From the NCBI RefSeq assembly GCF_039522025.1, contig NZ_BAAADB010000004.1, forward strand, positions 62,001 to 126,000: DNA of 64,000 nucleotides, written 5' to 3'. Shown here in pieces: positions 38,537 through 47,732 of this stretch. Source of the stretch: Deinococcus depolymerans. GTDB lineage: Bacteria; Deinococcota; Deinococci; Deinococcales; Deinococcaceae. The notes beneath the pieces were generated by a model. That model was given only the letters and a program-made list of their open reading frames with translations. It was not told the DNA's origin and made no database searches. How positions within the stretch are numbered: position 1 is the stretch's first letter; each line of letters begins with the position of its first letter. The translations under genes were made by a program, and so were the position numbers.

Positions 38537-39641
38537 CGTGATTGCTCTTTATCTCCCGCAATTTCATCCTATCCCCGAGAACGACCTTTGGTGGGGCAAA
38601 GGTTTCACTGAATGGAGGAATGTAGTTCAAAGTCAGCCGAAGTATAAATCACATTATCAACCCCATATTCCGCAAGACTTAGGATTCTACGATCTACGTC
38701 TCCCGAGCGTCATTAAGGAGCAGGCAGAACTGGCAAAATCATATGGGATTACGGCATTTAGTATATATCATTACTGGTTTAACGGATACAAACTTTTAGA
38801 AAGACCTTTAGAAATTTTGCGTGATCATGAAGACATCGATATAGATTATTGCATGTGTTGGGCCAATGAAAACTGGACTCGTAGATGGGATGGTAAGGAT
38901 GCTGAAATTTTGATAGAACAGGACTATTCTGAATATGATCCGATTGCGCATATTAAATACATGTCAGGTTTCTTCAATGATAGAAGATATATCAAATGTG
39001 AAAATCGTCCATTAATATCTATTTACAGAGCAGAGAGTATTCCTAATTTGACTAGTATAATATCTATTTGGACAGAATACGTAAAGAACATGGGCTACGA
39101 AGGTCTCTATATTATTGGAATGTCGAAATCTCCAAAAGAGGACGAGTATCTTATTGGTTGTGGAATCAACGGCTTGATTGATTTCATACCGAAGCGGAAT
39201 ATTTATAAGGCAAACGTTGGTAATCTGCTGAGCTTGGCGAAATATATTGCTAAGAATGGAGCCCGCCCCGTTGTCCACTCAGTTTTCCCAAAACTAACAT
39301 ATTCAAAACGCTTTTCGTATGTCAAGGTAAGAGACGAAGCTCTTTCACGGTATGACAGTTACAGTTATCTGATTCCCTGCATTATACCATCATGGGATAA
39401 TTCGGCACGTAGAAAGAGCGGGGCAACAATTATTGAAAATCACCATCCACATCTCTATGGTGATTGGTTAAAAAAAGCACTGCGATATAGTGATGCGCCG
39501 GAAACTAAAGATAAATTTATATTTATTAATGCATGGAATGAATGGGCCGAAGGCTGCCATTTGGAGCCCGATACACGATTCGGTCATCAATTCCTGGAAC
39601 AGACCAGACTTGCATTAGAAACACCGGAGAATAAAAAATAA
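38526..39641 (+). CDS. WbsX-family glycosyltransferase
   Basis: A 371-residue protein that is one WbsX domain (PF14307): VIALYLPQFHPIPENDLWWG, KGFTEWRNVVQSQPKYKSHY, YHYWFNGYKLLERPLE, CWANENWTRRWDG and FIFINAWNEWAEGCHLEPD. The family is found in O-antigen and rhamnan clusters and resembles GH99-type folds; donor and linkage here are unknown. Overlaps its upstream neighbour by 11 bp and is followed directly by a GT2 gene. Confidence 0.85.
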   Translation: MKRNVIALYLPQFHPIPENDLWWGKGFTEWRNVVQSQPKYKSHYQPHIPQDLGFYDLRLPSVIKEQAELAKSYGITAFSIYHYWFNGYKLLERPLEILRDHEDIDIDYCMCWANENWTRRWDGKDAEILIEQDYSEYDPIAHIKYMSGFFNDRRYIKCENRPLISIYRAESIPNLTSIISIWTEYVKNMGYEGLYIIGMSKSPKEDEYLIGCGINGLIDFIPKRNIYKANVGNLLSLAKYIAKNGARPVVHSVFPKLTYSKRFSYVKVRDEALSRYDSYSYLIPCIIPSWDNSARRKSGATIIENHHPHLYGDWLKKALRYSDAPETKDKFIFINAWNEWAEGCHLEPDTRFGHQFLEQTRLALETPENKK

Positions 39642-40558
39642 TGTCTGCTACTGTCATAATTCCAGTCTATAACCCTGATAGAAATATTAAATTTCTTATT
39701 GAATCCTTATTCAAGCAAACAGAAAAGCTCAAAATATTTATAATAGATAGCGGAAATGATCATAAGTGGCGCGATGAAATAACTGCAAGCGAAAACTTGA
39801 AAATTGTGAGTATCCCATCTGGGAGCTTTAATCACGGCAGAACGCGCAATTTAGCAGTTGAACTGAGTCAAGAACGGTCTATAATTATATTTATGACTCA
39901 AGATACAATGCCAGTGGCGGCGGATAGTTTAGAGAAATTAATTAAACCTATTAAGAAAGGGGAATGTGATGCAACATATGGTCGACAAATCGCCGACCTG
40001 AAAGTGTCTTTTGACGACTACATAGACAGAAATATAAATTATCCTCAATACGATATAATCAAAGACAAAAATACACAATCTGTCTTGGGAATTAAAACCT
40101 ATTTTTTCTCTAATGCTTTCTCTGCTGTTTCCCGAAAATCATTTGAGGCAGCTGGAGGATTTCCGGACAATACGATTATGAACGAGGATATGCTATTATC
40201 GTTTAGAATCATTCAGAACGGTGGCAGAATATTGTACGTATCTGAGGCGGAAGTACACCATACCCATGCTTTTGGACTAGATAAATTGTTTAAGAGATAC
40301 TTCGATCACGGTGTATTTTTTACTAACGAATCTCAAACATTTAAAGGCCTAAAAAAAGGAAGCCAAGGAATTAGAGTAGTAATCATGCAGATCAAATTTG
40401 CCAAAAAAATCAAAAAGATTAAATTGATACCGGGCATACTTCTGCGCTCGGCTGTTAAGTTAATGGCATTCCATATAGGAAGAAATCATAGATTGATCTC
40501 AGTTGGTCTAAAAAAGAAACTATCTCTCCACTCTAAGTACTGGGAAAGTAATGCTTAG
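39641..40558 (+). CDS. GT2 glycosyltransferase, rhamnosyltransferase-like
   Basis: A 305-residue GT-A transferase. It carries VIIPVYNPDRNIKFLIESL, SFNHGRTRNLAVE, the metal-site-like MTQDTMP and GGFPDNTIMNEDMLLSFRI. The NHGxTRN and MTQD pair is typical of dTDP-rhamnose-using transferases (RfbF/WbbL type), which suits the rfbBACD set downstream. The start overlaps the WbsX stop by one base. AT-rich. Confidence 0.8.
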   Translation: MSATVIIPVYNPDRNIKFLIESLFKQTEKLKIFIIDSGNDHKWRDEITASENLKIVSIPSGSFNHGRTRNLAVELSQERSIIIFMTQDTMPVAADSLEKLIKPIKKGECDATYGRQIADLKVSFDDYIDRNINYPQYDIIKDKNTQSVLGIKTYFFSNAFSAVSRKSFEAAGGFPDNTIMNEDMLLSFRIIQNGGRILYVSEAEVHHTHAFGLDKLFKRYFDHGVFFTNESQTFKGLKKGSQGIRVVIMQIKFAKKIKKIKLIPGILLRSAVKLMAFHIGRNHRLISVGLKKKLSLHSKYWESNA

Positions 40559-41507
40559 ATTGCTAGTTACCGGGGGCTCTGGTTTTGTCGGCAGTAACTT
40601 ACTAGACAAGCTCGCAATGAGAGCAGAATACCAGTTAATTTCCGCTGATATTTCTATGCCATTGCAAGAAGTTTCTGGAGTTGAATACATTAAATGGGAT
40701 ATCAGGGAGTCCTATCTTGATGCTGACAAGCTGGGCCCTATTGATTGTATTATTCATTTAGCCGCTCTCTGCAAAGAGCCTGGCTATGCATGGGATGAAT
40801 ACTTCCTAACTAATCATGTCGGAACCAAAAACGTGGTCGATCTTGCTAAAAAAGCCGGCTGCAAAAAAATAATTTTTACTAGTACGATGATGGTATTCAA
40901 AAGCGAAAACAAGCCAAAATATGAAGCATCTCACCTGAATCCTGATACGGCTTATGGAATTTCTAAGGCGCTGGCTGAAATCGAGATTAAAAAATGGTCT
41001 GATTCTCAAGATGGTTCTTATTATATCCTTAGGCCCGGCGTAATATACGGGAATGGCGATCAAGGTAATTTCTCAACAATGATAAGTCAGATTAAAAAGG
41101 GAAGATTTGCTTACATAGGTCGTTCATCTACAATTAAATCTACGATTTATTTAGAGCAATGCACCGATATAATATGTGAAATTATCCAAATCCCACAACG
41201 CAATAGAATATATCATTTAGTATATCCAGAAGGTACAAGTATTGCAGACTTAACTCATCAAATAAGCAAAACTTTTGGATTTGCTCCCGTAAGAATAGTA
41301 ATACCTTTCGGAATTGCTTTGATAATGGGATATGTTGGAGAATTTTTGTCAAGCATTGGATTGAAGAATAAGCTTCACCATCGCCGAATAGAGAAACTAT
41401 ATTATGATACAGATATAAGGAGTGTAAATTTAGCAAGCGATGGGATTACTTGTACTTGGGGATTAGATGATGCCATATCTGATCTCAAAAATAAGGAGAA
41501 AATATGA
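40551..41507 (+). CDS. NAD-dependent sugar epimerase/dehydratase
   Basis: A 318-residue extended SDR: LLVTGGSGFVGSNLLDKL (NAD site), CIIHLAALCKEPGYAWDEY, FTSTMMVFKS, and the catalytic Tyr/Lys in TAYGISKALAEIE. It probably alters a nucleotide sugar or lipid-linked sugar. A hydrophobic patch (about 245-265) is unusual for soluble SDRs and may indicate membrane contact. It overlaps the GT2 end by 8 bp and ends 4 bp into rfbB. Last fully AT-rich gene of the island. Confidence 0.8.
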   Translation: MLRLLVTGGSGFVGSNLLDKLAMRAEYQLISADISMPLQEVSGVEYIKWDIRESYLDADKLGPIDCIIHLAALCKEPGYAWDEYFLTNHVGTKNVVDLAKKAGCKKIIFTSTMMVFKSENKPKYEASHLNPDTAYGISKALAEIEIKKWSDSQDGSYYILRPGVIYGNGDQGNFSTMISQIKKGRFAYIGRSSTIKSTIYLEQCTDIICEIIQIPQRNRIYHLVYPEGTSIADLTHQISKTFGFAPVRIVIPFGIALIMGYVGEFLSSIGLKNKLHHRRIEKLYYDTDIRSVNLASDGITCTWGLDDAISDLKNKEKI

Positions 41508-42541
41508 GGCTAATAACCAAGCTTCTTGTGACGGGTGGTTGCGGGTTTATCGGGAGTAATTTCGTGCGGTACTGGCTGGCGCAGCACCCGGAGAGCCGCG
41601 TGGTGGTGTACGACAAGTTGACGTACGCGGGCCGCAGGGAGAACCTGCATGACCTGTGGGACACGGCGAACGTGTCGCTGGTCGTGGGGGATATCGGGGA
41701 TCAGGATCTGGTGCGCCGCACCTGCCAGGACGAGGCCATTGATCTGGTCGTGAACTTCGCGGCCGAGACGCACGTGGATCAGAGCATCCTGGGGCCGCTG
41801 GTGTTCACGGATACGAACGTGCGCGGTACGCACGTGCTGCTGGAAGTGGCGCGTGAATTGGGGATCCGTCTGCATCACATCAGTACGGACGAGGTGTACG
41901 GGCACATCAGGGACAACCACCAGAGCGTGGAGACCGATGATCTGGCCCCGCGCAGTCCGTACGCGGCGAGCAAGGCGGCTGCTGATCAGCTGGTGCAGGC
42001 GTACGCGATCACGTACGGTATTCCCGTGACGATCACGCGCGGCGCGAACAATGTCGGGCCGTACCAGTACCCGGAGAAGGCGGTGCCGCTGTTCAGCACG
42101 AACGCGATCCTGGGCGAGCCGCTGCCGGTGTACGGTGACGGCCTGCAGATGCGGGATTACGCGCACGTGTACGACCACTGCACGGGCATCGAGGCGGTGC
42201 TGCTGAAAGGCGAGATCGGCGAGGTGTACAACGTCGGTACCGGGCGTGAGATGACGAACCTGGAGATGGTGGACATCGTGCTGGAGACTCTCGGGAAGGA
42301 TCACGGCCTCGTGAAGCACGTGACGGACCGCCCCGGCCATGACCGCCGGTACTCCATGAACGTGGACAAGCTGCGCACGCTGGGCTGGGAGCCGAAGTAC
42401 GACCCCCGCCAGGCGGTCGCGGAGGCCGCGCGTTGGTACGTGGACAACCGCTGGTGGTGGGAACCCATCCGCAGCGGAGAATTCCGTGAGTACTACGATC
42501 GTCAGTACGCCGAGCGTCTCGCGGGGACCGGCCAGCAATGA
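41504..42541 (+). CDS. rfbB: dTDP-glucose 4,6-dehydratase
   Basis: A 345-residue SDR making dTDP-4-keto-6-deoxyglucose. [44 protein letters not shown] and [16 protein letters not shown] carry the cofactor site, the catalytic Asp-Glu and the YxxxK pair. AAGGAG lies before the ATG, which overlaps the previous stop. The first ~25 bases are AT-rich like the island; from about 41530 composition is high-GC again, so the island boundary lies at the very start of this gene. Confidence 0.95.
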   Translation: MRLITKLLVTGGCGFIGSNFVRYWLAQHPESRVVVYDKLTYAGRRENLHDLWDTANVSLVVGDIGDQDLVRRTCQDEAIDLVVNFAAETHVDQSILGPLVFTDTNVRGTHVLLEVARELGIRLHHISTDEVYGHIRDNHQSVETDDLAPRSPYAASKAAADQLVQAYAITYGIPVTITRGANNVGPYQYPEKAVPLFSTNAILGEPLPVYGDGLQMRDYAHVYDHCTGIEAVLLKGEIGEVYNVGTGREMTNLEMVDIVLETLGKDHGLVKHVTDRPGHDRRYSMNVDKLRTLGWEPKYDPRQAVAEAARWYVDNRWWWEPIRSGEFREYYDRQYAERLAGTGQQ

Positions 42542-43437
42542 CGGCATTCACCACGTCCCGCCGGGGGATCATCCTGGCGGGCGGGTCCGGCACGCGCCTG
42601 TACCCGGCCACCATCGCGGTTAGCAAGCAGCTTCTGCCCATTTACGACAAGCCGATGATCTATTACCCGCTGACCACCCTGATGCTGGGCGGCATGCAGG
42701 ACATCTTGATCATCAGCACGCCCGAGGACACCCCGCGCTTCAGGCAGCTGCTGGGCGACGGGTCGCAGTGGGGGATCCGCCTGGAGTACGCCGTGCAGCC
42801 GAAACCGGAAGGCCTGGCGCAGGCTTTCCTGATCGGTGAGGAGTTCATCGCGGGGAACCCGAGCGCGCTGGTGCTGGGCGATAACATCTTCTATGGGAAT
42901 GACCTGTCGGACCTGATGCAGGCCGCCAACAGATGCACTGAGGGGGCTACCGTCTTCGCGTACCAGGTGAGCGATCCGGAACGCTACGGTGTCGTCGACT
43001 TTGATGATAGCGGGAAGGCACTTTCCATTGAGGAGAAACCGGCCGAGCCGAAATCCGACTACGCGGTCACGGGTCTGTACTTCTACGATGAGCGCGTGGT
43101 CGATATTGCCCGCAGCATCAAGCCGTCGCCACGCGGGGAGCTGGAGATCACGGACGTGAACAGCACCTACCTGAACGAGGGTCTGCTGGACGTGCAGCTC
43201 ATGCGCCGGGGCTTCGCGTGGCTGGATACCGGCACGCACGAGAGCATGCTGGAAGCCAGCCTGTTCGTGCAGGCCATCGAGCACCGCCAGGGCCTGAAGA
43301 TCGCCTCGCCCGAGGAGATCGCGTGGCGCAACGGCTGGATCAGCACGGAGATGCTGCTGGAGCAGGCGCAGAAACTCGCCAAGAACGGGTACGGGAAGTA
43401 CCTGCTGAAACTGAGCAAGGAGAAACGCCATGCCTGA
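42538..43437 (+). CDS. rfbA: Glucose-1-phosphate thymidylyltransferase
   Basis: A 299-residue nucleotidyltransferase: [36 protein letters not shown] and [16 protein letters not shown] are the signature motifs. It couples dTTP and glucose-1-phosphate to dTDP-glucose, the first step towards dTDP-L-rhamnose. The ATG overlaps the rfbB stop (ATGA), and the end overlaps rfbC by 8 bp. Confidence 0.95.
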   Translation: MTAFTTSRRGIILAGGSGTRLYPATIAVSKQLLPIYDKPMIYYPLTTLMLGGMQDILIISTPEDTPRFRQLLGDGSQWGIRLEYAVQPKPEGLAQAFLIGEEFIAGNPSALVLGDNIFYGNDLSDLMQAANRCTEGATVFAYQVSDPERYGVVDFDDSGKALSIEEKPAEPKSDYAVTGLYFYDERVVDIARSIKPSPRGELEITDVNSTYLNEGLLDVQLMRRGFAWLDTGTHESMLEASLFVQAIEHRQGLKIASPEEIAWRNGWISTEMLLEQAQKLAKNGYGKYLLKLSKEKRHA

Positions 43438-43990
43438 ACAGACCGCCGAGCACACCATCAAGCTGGCGGCCGAGTACGCGCAGGAACTGAAGTTCGAGGC
43501 GTATCCGGCCGCCCCGCAGATCGACGGCGTGTGGTTCCATGCGCTGAAGAAGAACCGCAGCGAGAACGGCGCGTTCATGGAGTACGTCCGCCTGGACGAA
43601 CAGGGCGTGCAGGGGCTCCCCGGCCAGCTCACGCCCCGTCAGATCAGCGTCTCCTGGGCCGCACCGAAACGCATCAACGCCTTCCATATTCACGTCAAGC
43701 AGGAGCAGAACGAGATCTGGTGCGTGCTGCAGGGCCAGCTGATGATCTGGCTGGTGGACTGCCGCGCCGGCAGCCCCACGCTGGGCGTGAAGCGCAAACT
43801 GGTGTTCAGCGGTGAGCAGCCCATGATGGTGCATATCCCCAGCGGCGTCGCGCACGGGTATCAGTCGGGTGAGCAGGGCGCGACGCTGCTGTATACCATG
43901 GACGCCCAGTTCGACATCACGGACCCCAACGAGGGTCGCCTGCCCTGGAATTTCTTCGGTGACGACCTGTGGGCCGAGGACATGGGATGA
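43430..43990 (+). CDS. rfbC: dTDP-4-dehydrorhamnose 3,5-epimerase
   Basis: A 186-residue cupin-fold epimerase. [37 protein letters not shown] and [11 protein letters not shown] contain the active-site His and Tyr region. Length is typical. AAGGAG lies 7 nt before the ATG. Third enzyme of the dTDP-rhamnose pathway; the order rfbB-A-C-D is contiguous. Confidence 0.9.
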   Translation: MPEQTAEHTIKLAAEYAQELKFEAYPAAPQIDGVWFHALKKNRSENGAFMEYVRLDEQGVQGLPGQLTPRQISVSWAAPKRINAFHIHVKQEQNEIWCVLQGQLMIWLVDCRAGSPTLGVKRKLVFSGEQPMMVHIPSGVAHGYQSGEQGATLLYTMDAQFDITDPNEGRLPWNFFGDDLWAEDMG

Positions 43991-44706
43991 AGATCCTGCT
44001 GACCGGCGGCGGTGGCCGACTGGGCACCGAACTGCGGGCCCTGCTGCCCGGTATCGTCGCCCCGACTTCTGCCGAGATGAACATCACCGACGCCGCGCAG
44101 GTGCTGGACGTGGCGCGGCGCGAGCAGCCCGACCTGATCGTGCACGCCGCCGCATACACCAACGTGGGCGGCGCCGAGAAGGACCGCGACGCCTGCTGGA
44201 ACGCCAACGTGGTCGGCACCCGTACCATGGCCGCCGCCGCGAACCACGTCAACGCCAAACTGATTCACATCAGCACCGACTACGTGTTCAGCGGCGAGAC
44301 CGGTGACTACCGTGAGGACGACACGCCCGGCCCGGTCGTCAACTACTACTCGCTGACCAAGCTGGTCGCGGAAGAAGCGGCCCGCGTCGCCCGCGACCAC
44401 CTGATCATCCGTACCAGCTTCCGCCCACGCGAGTTCGTTCACCCAGTAGCTTTCAGCGATGTGTTTACCAGCCAGGATTACGTAGACGTGCTCGCCCCGC
44501 AGATCGCACAGGGCATCATGCACGCCCGTGAGATCCCGTACGAACTGCTGCATATCGTTACCGAGCGCAAGAGCGTGTTCGAACTGGCACTCCGCCGTAA
44601 ACCCAATGTGAAAGAAGGCATCCGAGCGCAGGCCAGTGTGACCCTGCCCGGCGACGTCAGCCTGAACACCGAACGCTGGAGAAAGCTACGAGAGACGCTC
44701 GGCTGA
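43987..44706 (+). CDS. rfbD: dTDP-4-dehydrorhamnose reductase
   Basis: A 239-residue SDR, short for RfbD. ILLTGGGGRLGTELRALLPG binds the cofactor; IVHAAAYTNVGGAEKD, HISTDYVFSGETGDY and NYYSLTKLVAEE (Tyr-Lys) follow. It reduces the keto sugar to dTDP-L-rhamnose. ATG 43987 overlaps the rfbC stop; an earlier in-frame ATG (43969) is less likely. A dispersed repeat begins 4 bp after the stop. Confidence 0.9.
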   Translation: MKILLTGGGGRLGTELRALLPGIVAPTSAEMNITDAAQVLDVARREQPDLIVHAAAYTNVGGAEKDRDACWNANVVGTRTMAAAANHVNAKLIHISTDYVFSGETGDYREDDTPGPVVNYYSLTKLVAEEAARVARDHLIIRTSFRPREFVHPVAFSDVFTSQDYVDVLAPQIAQGIMHAREIPYELLHIVTERKSVFELALRRKPNVKEGIRAQASVTLPGDVSLNTERWRKLRETLG

Positions 44707-44709
44707 CTG

Positions 44710-44865
44710 ATACGGACTCCGATTGAATGGCTTACAAAGCCGTTCAATCCGAGCGGATGCGACTCGGAGAGCTGCTCCGCAGAGAAGGAGAGAAGCGGGT
44801 TCCGGACGTGGAGCTGGCAATCCGGTGAAGTTCCGATCTGTGAACGAAACAAACGGAATCCGTAT
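44710..44865 (-). repeat. SNR-like dispersed repeat, full inverted copy
   Basis: Runs ATACGGACTCCGATTGAATGG to CAAACGGAATCCGTAT, with the GAATGGCTT/AAGCCGTTC hairpin. It separates rfbD from the convergent ligase gene. A weak GGTAGGGC/GCCTTACC inverted repeat at 44897-44927 may end transcription. Confidence 0.85.
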
Positions 44866-44935
44866 GAGATTTCCACACTCGTGCAGGAAGGGGGGTAGGG
44901 CGACCGTTCCGGATGCCTTACCCTTCCGCCGTGTT

Positions 44936-46306
44936 TCAGAAGTTCAGATCCACGGCAGTCGACGCGGGAACTCCAGGTCGGTCGGGTGGGGCGGGCCGAA
45001 GGTCACGTACACTGAAAATCAACACGTACGCGCCGATCATGGTGCCGGGGATGGCGCTCAGGTGGCTGTCGTACAGGCCCGTGAACAGGTAGACGGGCAG
45101 GATGGCCGCACCGGTCATGGCGAGGGACGTCCAGCCGCGCCCGATCAGGCTGACCAGTAGTGTTATGGACAGCAGCGCCGCACCGATCAGGCCAAGTTCG
45201 ACGGCAACCATCAGGTAGTCACTGTGGGCGTAGTTGACGTACTGGCCGTCGACGTACTGTCTGAAAGGATGGTCGGTGACGGGCGCGCGGACAGTCTGAA
45301 ACTCGGTGGCCCACTGGCCGGGACCGATGCCGGTAAGGGGCTGAGTCTCTATCAGGGCCGTGCCGAAGCGGTGAATGGCCTTTCGAACCTCGATGAACGT
45401 TTCGAACGACTGACTGATCCCGATCCGCTTGCTGTACGTGTCGAACTGCGCCTGCCCGGCGGGTGTCGTCAGGGTGATCACGATCCACGTGGCGGCGGCC
45501 AGGGCGGCGGCAGTCAGGGTCACTCCGGCCCAGGGGCGGTGCTTCCAGGCCCACACGATCACGGGCACGGCGGCGGCCAGCATGACGGCCGGAATGGAGC
45601 TGCCGTCCGTGAACAGGTTCGTGTACTGCACTCCGGCCGCCAGTGCCAGGACGGGCAGGGTGTGCCAGCCGGGGCGGGTGTTCAGCAGGACGGTACTCGT
45701 CAGGGCGGCGACGGTGATCAGGTAGCCGCTGTAGTGGCTCGGGTGGAAGTACGGGCCGGTCAGGATCTTCTCGGGTACGCCGTCCAGGTACGTGAAGCCG
45801 GGGATCAGGTGCCCCTGCCCCTGCAGGAGGGCCAGGGTGACGGCGGCGCCGCCGGTCAGCAGGAACGCCGTGAGGACCGTCTGCTGCCGCGCGTGCGTGC
45901 GGGCCAGGGCGTGCACGCTCAGGGCGGTGCCGAGGGTGGCGGTCCAGATGCCGGCCCAGCGCAGCCCTTCGAGGCGGTCGGGGGCCTGGTCGGCGCTGAT
46001 CCACACCCAGCCCAGGAACGCCAGGGCGCTCAGGGTCATCAGGGGGTTGGGCAGGTCCAGGCGGCCGCGCAGGCCGCTGGCGATCAGGGTCAGGGCGACG
46101 GTGACGCTGCCGAGCAGGATCAGGCCGCTGAAACCCCAGCCGAAGGCGCTGCCCTGTGCCAGCGGACCCCAGGCGATGGTCAGGCACGCGGCGAGCAGCG
46201 CGGCCCATTCGGCGGTGCGGGCAGCGCGGGAGCGCAGGGTGGGGGAGGGCGTGTGTGGGCCGGGCGGGCCGGTCACGGGTGGTTGGAGTGTGGGTGGGTG
46301 GGTCAT
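44936..46306 (-). CDS. O-antigen ligase/polymerase-like membrane protein
   Basis: About 456 residues with 10-12 transmembrane segments and a large loop near residues 285-345 holding ALIETQPLTGIGPGQWATEF and YVNYAHSDYLMVAVELGLIG. This G-x-G-P/H-S-x-Y-L pattern is characteristic of the Wzy_C/WaaL family. It either ligates or polymerises the polysaccharide. The start is ATG 46306, overlapping the stop of the upstream TPR gene (ATGA); a longer form to 46342 is less likely. High GC. Confidence 0.8.
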   Translation of the reverse strand: MTHPPTLQPPVTGPPGPHTPSPTLRSRAARTAEWAALLAACLTIAWGPLAQGSAFGWGFSGLILLGSVTVALTLIASGLRGRLDLPNPLMTLSALAFLGWVWISADQAPDRLEGLRWAGIWTATLGTALSVHALARTHARQQTVLTAFLLTGGAAVTLALLQGQGHLIPGFTYLDGVPEKILTGPYFHPSHYSGYLITVAALTSTVLLNTRPGWHTLPVLALAAGVQYTNLFTDGSSIPAVMLAAAVPVIVWAWKHRPWAGVTLTAAALAAATWIVITLTTPAGQAQFDTYSKRIGISQSFETFIEVRKAIHRFGTALIETQPLTGIGPGQWATEFQTVRAPVTDHPFRQYVDGQYVNYAHSDYLMVAVELGLIGAALLSITLLVSLIGRGWTSLAMTGAAILPVYLFTGLYDSHLSAIPGTMIGAYVLIFSVRDLRPAPPDRPGVPASTAVDLNF

Positions 46307-46923
46307 GGGCGGCCTTCCAGCGCCCTGAGGCCGTCGCGGCATTCCCCGACGTTGCGGTTCAGGGTCAGGCAGCGGTCGTAGGCGCCCCTGGCCTGGGCGG
46401 TCTGTCCGGACAGTTCGAGGTAGCGGGCGCGTTCCAGCCAGTACGCGGCGTTGTTCGGGTCGCGGTCGATGGCGCCCTGCAGCAGGGTCAGGCCGCGGGC
46501 GTAGTCCTGCCGGAAGGCGTACATGCGGGCGTGCTCGTAGTGCGGTTTGGGCCAGCTGGGGCTCAGGCGTTTGGCGGTGGCGAACGCGGTTTCCGCCTCG
46601 GTTTTCAGCGCGTCGGTGCCGCGGAAGTACCAGAGGCTGCGTGCGCCTTCCGCGAGGCGTTCCTGCACGCGGGCGTCGCGGGGGTTCAGGGCGGCGGCCT
46701 GCCGGACGGCGTTCAGGCTGGCGTCGAATTCCAGGCGGTTCTGTTCGGCCTGGGCGCGCGTGATGAGTTCACCGGCCCGCAGGTCCGTGACGGCCTGCCG
46801 GGCCGGGAGGATCAGGATGGCGGCCGCGAGGAACGCGACCGGCCAGGGGAAGGGAATGCTGCGCTGGGTCAAGGGAAGCGTCACCACCGTTCGGAAAGGG
46901 GAGGAGGGGCAGGGGAGGGGCAT
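46303..46923 (-). CDS. Membrane-anchored TPR protein
   Basis: A 206-residue protein with one transmembrane segment (about 28-42) and several helical repeats: FDASLNAVRQAAALNPRDAR, AFATAKRLSPSWPKPHYEHA, GLTLLQGAIDRDPNNAAYWL and AQARGAYDRCLTLNRNVG, typical tetratricopeptide units. It overlaps the ligase gene by four bases, a pairing seen in O-antigen ligase loci where a TPR partner assists the enzyme. Role inferred from context. Confidence 0.7.
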   Translation of the reverse strand: MPLPCPSSPFRTVVTLPLTQRSIPFPWPVAFLAAAILILPARQAVTDLRAGELITRAQAEQNRLEFDASLNAVRQAAALNPRDARVQERLAEGARSLWYFRGTDALKTEAETAFATAKRLSPSWPKPHYEHARMYAFRQDYARGLTLLQGAIDRDPNNAAYWLERARYLELSGQTAQARGAYDRCLTLNRNVGECRDGLRALEGRP

Positions 46924-46924
46924 G

Positions 46925-46952
46925 AAAACACCGCCCCGGTGGGGGGGCGGCG
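46925..46952 (-). terminator. Intrinsic terminator of the secreted-protein gene
   Basis: On the minus strand CCGCCCC-CCCACC-GGGGCGG is followed by TGTTTTC, 25-50 nt after the stop at 46977. It also lies just before the TPR gene start. Confidence 0.6.
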
Positions 46953-46976
46953 TGAGGGTTCAGCCGTGTGTGGGGC

Positions 46977-47507
46977 TCAGTTGCCGCCGCCGCGGGGCGT
47001 GACGGGGGCGTTCGCGATGACTTCGGCGCGGTTGGCGAGGACGGTCGCGGCGACCGGGTCGGCCACGAGTTTCGCGACTGCTTCCACCGAGCCGGTGAAC
47101 AGGCTGGGGTTGCTGGCGAGCAGCTGCTCGACGGCGGCGAGACTGACGGGTTTGGGCGTCTGGCCGGGTTTCGGGGCGGGACGCGCGGCTTCCAGGATCG
47201 CCTTGAGGGCCACGGCGGCGGGAACGGGCGTGGTCCCGGCGCTCAGGAGGGCGGTCAGGGATTCGGGGGAGATGCCCAGCAGCGCGGCGTACGGGCCGGC
47301 GGAGGCGCTGCCGGGTTTCAGGCCCGCGAGGATCGCGGCGACCTGCGCGTCGGTCAGGACCAGCCCTTTGGCCTTCAGGATGGCTTTCAGGACGTCCGTG
47401 CCGGTCGCGGTGGGCGCTTTGGTCTGCGTGGCCTGGGCCAGGGCGGCCGGCAGAGCAGCGGGCAGGGCGACGGTCAGCAGGGTGGCGGACAGGATGAACT
47501 TCTTCAT
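46977..47507 (-). CDS. Secreted protein of unknown function
   Basis: From ATG 47507 a 176-residue protein with signal peptide MKKFILSATLLTVALPAALP and an ALAQ cleavage site. The mature part is Ala/Leu/Pro-rich and helical (LKAILKAKGLVLTDAQVAAIL, split as KAILKAKGLVLTDAQVAA). It has no Cys and no recognised domain. A longer open frame to 47627 lacks sense as a start because it places 40 Pro-rich residues before the signal peptide. It has its own terminator. Confidence 0.65.
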   Translation of the reverse strand: MKKFILSATLLTVALPAALPAALAQATQTKAPTATGTDVLKAILKAKGLVLTDAQVAAILAGLKPGSASAGPYAALLGISPESLTALLSAGTTPVPAAVALKAILEAARPAPKPGQTPKPVSLAAVEQLLASNPSLFTGSVEAVAKLVADPVAATVLANRAEVIANAPVTPRGGGN

Positions 47508-47719
47508 GGGGACCTCGGGGGCGTTCGGTGTGGGCGGGTGGCCGGGGGGGCAGGGGGCGGTGGGCGCGCCTGGAGGGTGAGTCGGGCGCGGGCGCGCGGC
47601 TGGGGACTGCCACGATTCTATCACCATGGGCAGGGGCGGCCCGGGCGGAACGGTGCGTTCCCACTGTTCATGAAGGCCGGCCGCTGCACCTGATGGTGAG
47701 AGTGAGGGACCAGGTGCCT

Positions 47720-47725
47720 TATACT
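47720..47725 (+). promoter_or_regulatory. -10 box TATACT of the wbaP-like gene
   Basis: TATACT ends 7 nt before the ATG at 47733 with no Shine-Dalgarno, indicating a leaderless mRNA for the initiating transferase. Confidence 0.6.
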
Positions 47726-47732
47726 GCTCTTC

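Noticed and set aside
44980..46380. Long plus-strand frames opposite the ligase gene
   Set aside because: Antisense to a protein with clear transmembrane and Wzy_C motifs; Gly/Gln-rich composition.
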